DNA of 64,000 bases. Origin: Helicobacter trogontum. GTDB lineage: Bacteria > Campylobacterota > Campylobacteria > Campylobacterales > Helicobacteraceae. The notes beneath the pieces were generated by a model. The model made no database searches and had not been told where the DNA came from. It was given only the letters and a program-made list of their open reading frames with translations. Of the stretch, positions 63,917 through 64,000 are shown one piece after another; positions within the stretch are counted from its first letter, which is position 1, and every line of letters starts with the position of its first letter. A program made the translations under genes and the position numbers. The stretch lies in contig NZ_JRPL02000006.1 in assembly GCF_000765905.2 (NCBI RefSeq), forward strand, positions 49,922-113,921, in the 5' to 3' direction.

Positions 63917-64000
63917 ATGAGCAGGAAGTTATTAAGCTTAGGTTATATTTATGAAATGATTGGTAAGCACGAAGAAGCACTTGCTTTTTTTGAGCAGGTG
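63917..64000 (+). CDS. Start of a TPR-type protein (3' end outside window)
   Basis: ATG 63917 with AAAGGGA about 6 bases upstream opens a frame that runs to the end of the window (28 codons). The peptide GYIYEMIGKHEEALAFFEQV has the spacing of a tetratricopeptide helix pair (G-Y at positions 8 and 9, A-x-x-x-F-E at the end). No signal peptide. Function cannot be told from the fragment. Confidence 0.65.
   Translation, partial: MSRKLLSLGYIYEMIGKHEEALAFFEQV

Overview
The window reads as chromosomal DNA of an AT-rich Campylobacterota bacterium, most likely a Helicobacter of the enterohepatic kind. The basis is mixed. The rpsA / anchored hypothetical / serA order matches the H. pylori HP0399-HP0398-HP0397 order as I remember it. 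Also typical are the MqnA (futalosine) menaquinone route, a Helicobacter-type L31, cysteine-rich Sel1 proteins and gene starts with extended -10 promoters. A CheR gene plus a CheB that lacks a receiver domain argues against H. pylori itself, which lacks both. No rRNA, CRISPR array, prophage or intact insertion sequence was seen. There is one tRNA.

Layout. 1-251 holds the tail of an unknown gene. 804-1175 is dgkA broken by one in-frame stop. 1194-4538 is a four-gene Mla-type lipid transport operon (permease, ATPase, MCE protein, lipoprotein). leuS, dxs (reverse) and dnaE follow. 14.7-17.4 kb has an outer membrane protein, ferritin with a Fur-like operator, and kdsB. 17.6-24.8 kb has rpsA, an anchored protein, serA, a lipoprotein, a FliJ-like protein, riboflavin synthase and mqnA. 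24.8-29.1 kb is a beta-barrel protein plus two Sel1 proteins. 29.4-37.7 kb has rpe, an Eis-like acetyltransferase, lepA, cheB-cheR and pdxJ. 37.7-39.6 kb is gene-poor, with a tRNA and a decayed gene. 39.6-44 kb has a LolD-type ATPase, xseB, rpmE, rplI, a YgjP-type metalloprotein, and fur with two pilus-assembly-like membrane proteins. 44-48.5 kb has a DUF475/TerC protein, an nrdB-amidase-pcm operon and a YwqK/MORN-like lipid- or membrane-anchored protein. 48.7-57.7 kb, all reverse, has GAPDH, a secreted coiled-coil protein, a tryptophan synthase beta chain with an approximately 810-residue disordered tail, and a dynamin-like GTPase. 58-64 kb has aroB, an MscS channel, mnmA, a small cytochrome c, a ComEA-like protein, ubiX and the start of a TPR protein.

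The genes are mainly housekeeping: envelope lipid traffic, isoprenoid/aromatic/vitamin synthesis, replication and translation, iron handling and chemotaxis adaptation.

Two signals stand out. First, the word AGATTCT and its complement AGAATCT occur about 110 times by my reading, against roughly 15 expected from base composition. They lie on both strands, often as inverted pairs, one of them inside a 30-bp perfect palindrome in pdxJ. They cluster in extra, non-conserved segments of proteins (Dxs, DnaE, TrpB tail). Second, the TrpB enzyme carries a very long acidic Ser/Asp/Asn-rich tail that I know from no TrpB. A link between the two, in which the word helps build or is tolerated in low-complexity insertions, is an inference.
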